Assembly (NCBI GenBank): GCA_025935435.1
Contig: JAICVH010000014.1
Coordinates: forward strand, 1 to 15,159
Reading direction: 5' to 3'
DNA: 15,159 nucleotides
From: Burkholderiales bacterium
GTDB taxonomy: Bacteria; Pseudomonadota; Gammaproteobacteria; Burkholderiales; Casimicrobiaceae
Shown here: positions 14,128 through 15,159 of the stretch, one piece after another
How positions within the stretch are numbered: the stretch's first letter is position 1
Layout: every line of letters starts with the position of its first letter
Made by a program: the position numbers and the translations under genes
Notes under the pieces: generated by a model
The model's input: the letters and a program-made list of their open reading frames with translations, nothing else
Database searches by the model: none
What the model was told of the DNA's origin: nothing

Positions 14128-14955
14128 TCAACGCGCCTTCGTGGCGTCGTCGGCGGACAGCGGGTCGCCGGCGCGCGACAGGTTTGACCGGCTTCGGCTC
14201 GTCGGCGGCAGCGTGCGCGCAACGACCCAGGCCTCGACGCGGCGGGCGCCGGCAGCGCGCGCCGCCGTGGCGGCCGCGCTCAATGTCGCCCCGGTCGTCA
14301 TCACATCGTCGACGATCGCGACAGCGAGTCCGTCGAGTCGCGCAGTGGCAACAAACGCATTGCGGACATTGGACGTTCGCGCGGCGAGCGCAAGCCCGGC
14401 TTGCGGCCGTGAGTCGCGAACGCGACGCATTGCGGCAACGAGCGGGACCGATGTGCGCTGCGCGACTCGCCGCGCGATTTCCTGTGCATGGTTGAATCCG
14501 CGCGCACGCTGGCGCGACGGCGCCAGCGGCAACGCGATCAAGCGATCGGGCAGTGGACCGTTGCGTTGCAATACCGCATCCGCGAGCGCGATGGCGAGCG
14601 GCTCGGCGAGCGCGAGGCGCCCGTCGTATTTGAAAGCGTGCAGCAGCCGATCGGCAGGAAAGGCGTACCGCCACGCAGCGATCGTCGCCTCGTGTGCCGG
14701 CGGCCTCGCGAGACAGCGTCCGCAGGTCAACGCGAGCGGCGAGGGCAGCGCACACCGAGGACACGCTGCGATGACGCGCGGCATGTCCTCAGCGCACGCG
14801 ACGCACAGCAGCGCGTCTCCGGCGCTCGCCATGCACAGCGTGCACACCTGCGGCAACGCGTTGCGCACGAGGGTCGGCGCTGTCAAATTTCGGCGCGCGA
14901 AGGTTTGACAGCGTGCGATAGTGTTCGCCATGCCATTGGCATTGTTCACGCGCAT
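14128..14955 (-). CDS. comF: ComF-family phosphoribosyltransferase-like protein
   Basis: ComF proteins join an N-terminal zinc-ribbon to a type I phosphoribosyltransferase domain and are needed for DNA uptake in competent bacteria, probably in handling single-stranded DNA; outside competent species the role is unclear. The zinc-ribbon cysteines are C38/C41, C51/C54, C65/C68 and C78/C81. The PRTase part has RGFNHAQEIARRVA (152-165) and the PRPP loop AIVDDVMTTGATL (213-225). The start is uncertain. The ATG at 14955 gives 275 residues and an unconserved 30-residue lead. An ATG at 14931 and a GTG at 14868 are alternatives, and conserved sequence begins only after the last. About 25 residues of polar tail follow the last PRTase strand. 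The 5' region contains an inverted repeat (14880-14911). It is divergent from the gene at 15117. Confidence 0.92.
   Translation of the reverse strand: MRVNNANGMANTIARCQTFARRNLTAPTLVRNALPQVCTLCMASAGDALLCVACAEDMPRVIAACPRCALPSPLALTCGRCLARPPAHEATIAAWRYAFPADRLLHAFKYDGRLALAEPLAIALADAVLQRNGPLPDRLIALPLAPSRQRARGFNHAQEIARRVAQRTSVPLVAAMRRVRDSRPQAGLALAARTSNVRNAFVATARLDGLAVAIVDDVMTTGATLSAAATAARAAGARRVEAWVVARTLPPTSRSRSNLSRAGDPLSADDATKAR
14880..14911. promoter_or_regulatory. 8-bp inverted repeat with TTGACA on both strands
   Basis: CTGTCAAA (14880-14887) and TTTGACAG (14904-14911) are perfect inverted copies 16 bases apart, giving a 32-bp dyad. Each arm contains TTGACA, the sigma-70 -35 consensus, but neither strand has a matching -10 box at the right distance. 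The dyad lies in the unconserved 5' part of comF, 12 bases upstream of the alternative GTG start at 14868. Confidence 0.5.
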
Positions 14956-14992
14956 GATTCTGCCTCGTGCCGCCTCGCTGCGACATCGGCCG

Positions 14993-15037
14993 GACGCATG
15001 AGTCCGCCGGGCGAGGCGCGAGCCGAGCCGAGGCCCG
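14993..15037 (+). repeat. 45-bp direct repeat, copy 1
   Basis: This copy starts GACGCATGAGTCC and ends GAGGCCCG. It matches copy 2 (15112-15156) at 44 of 45 positions, the single difference being G at 15022 against A at 15141. It contains an ATG but has no ribosome binding site in front of it. CGGGC (15008-15012) and GCCCG (15033-15037) can pair as a short stem. Confidence 0.9.
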
Positions 15038-15120
15038 AAGGGGGCGGCGGCGGACGATTGCGGGGAGGGCGACGCGTGGAAGTTAACGCTGCTCAGTATC
15101 GCAAGGAGCCCGACGCATGA
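14998..15120 (+). CDS. Possible 40-codon upstream open frame
   Basis: An open frame of 40 codons starts at the ATG inside repeat copy 1 and ends with TGA at 15118-15120. Its stop overlaps the ATG of the next gene by four bases (ATGA). The peptide begins MSPPGEARAEPRPE, has a poly-glycine run and an Arg-rich middle, and ends EPDA. It has no Shine-Dalgarno sequence and no recognisable family. It may be a leader frame, or merely a by-product of the duplicated start region. Confidence 0.25.
   Translation: MSPPGEARAEPRPEGGGGGRLRGGRRVEVNAAQYRKEPDA
15103..15108 (+). promoter_or_regulatory. Ribosome binding site of the gene at 15117
   Basis: AAGGAG lies eight bases before the ATG at 15117. It is the best Shine-Dalgarno match in the window and identifies that ATG, rather than the duplicated one at 14998, as a genuine start. 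Confidence 0.65.
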
Positions 15121-15156
15121 GTCCGCCGGGCGAGGCGCGAACCGAGCCGAGGCCCG
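15112..15156 (+). repeat. 45-bp direct repeat, copy 2
   Basis: The second copy of the unit at 14993, offset by 119 bases, so the two copies are in different reading frames. It forms the first 13 codons of the gene at 15117 plus five bases upstream. Sequence after the copy (TGA) differs from that after copy 1 (AAG). Confidence 0.9.
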
Positions 15157-15159
15157 TGA
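15117..15159 (+). CDS. 5' end of a gene running out of the window, identity not determinable
   Basis: Only 14 codons are visible (MSPPGEARTEPRPV). The start is supported by a strong AAGGAG at proper spacing. The residues are polar and proline-rich and carry no family signal. In many betaproteobacteria the gene divergent from comF is a BioC-type malonyl-ACP methyltransferase of biotin synthesis. That is the first hypothesis from context, but nothing in the 14 codons confirms it. Confidence 0.45.
   Translation, partial: MSPPGEARTEPRPV

Noticed and set aside
1..15159. CRISPR arrays, tRNA or rRNA genes, insertion sequences, phage or toxin-antitoxin genes.
   Set aside because: None seen. The tandem repeats at 7165 and 7251 are too short and lack spacers of CRISPR type.

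Overview
The window is a GC-rich stretch of bacterial chromosome and almost entirely housekeeping. Gene content and order point to a betaproteobacterium: gpmI and ctpA on one strand, divergent from yibN-like rhodanese, grxC, secB, a secreted SH3 protein and gpsA, followed by trmL and comF. ArgB and SecB read as betaproteobacterial but do not look like typical Burkholderia proteins. I would not name an order or genus from sequence alone.

Layout. (1) 1-3159, minus strand: an LPS-assembly operon with a WaaQ/HepIII-type heptosyltransferase, a WaaG-like GT4 glycosyltransferase and the 5' part of msbA, which runs off the window edge. (2) 3319-5909, plus strand: argB, slmA and an unrecognised six-cysteine exported protein whose start overlaps the slmA stop. 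(3) 5919-8751, minus strand: ctpA, then a strong terminator flanked by two kinds of short tandem repeat, then a MoeB/ThiF-type adenylyltransferase overlapping a small exported DUF4864-like protein. (4) 9053-10678, minus strand: gpmI, separated from ctpA by about 300 non-coding bases. (5) 10751-13597, plus strand: rhodanese, grxC, secB, SH3 protein, gpsA, divergent from gpmI. (6) 13646-14955, minus strand: comF and trmL. (7) 14956-15159: divergent from comF, the first 14 codons of another gene, preceded by a 45-bp direct repeat that duplicates its start region.

How the genes work together. Region 1 builds the LPS core and flips lipid A-core across the inner membrane. Region 5 combines redox and sulfur handling (rhodanese, glutaredoxin), export chaperoning (SecB) and phospholipid precursor supply (GpsA). 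gpmI is glycolytic, CtpA processes periplasmic proteins, and SlmA couples division to nucleoid position. The neighbours resemble a compressed version of the E. coli region holding yibN-grxC-secB-gpsA-cysE-trmL, gpmM-envC, the waa genes and slmA. Here envC and cysE are absent from their usual places.

I see no RNA genes, CRISPR array, insertion sequence, phage or defence genes, and no clear new multi-gene system. The points most worth following are the duplicated start region and the inverted repeat near the comF end, the repeat-flanked terminator between ctpA and moeB, the inverted repeat around the secB -10 box, and the unrecognised cysteine-rich exported protein.
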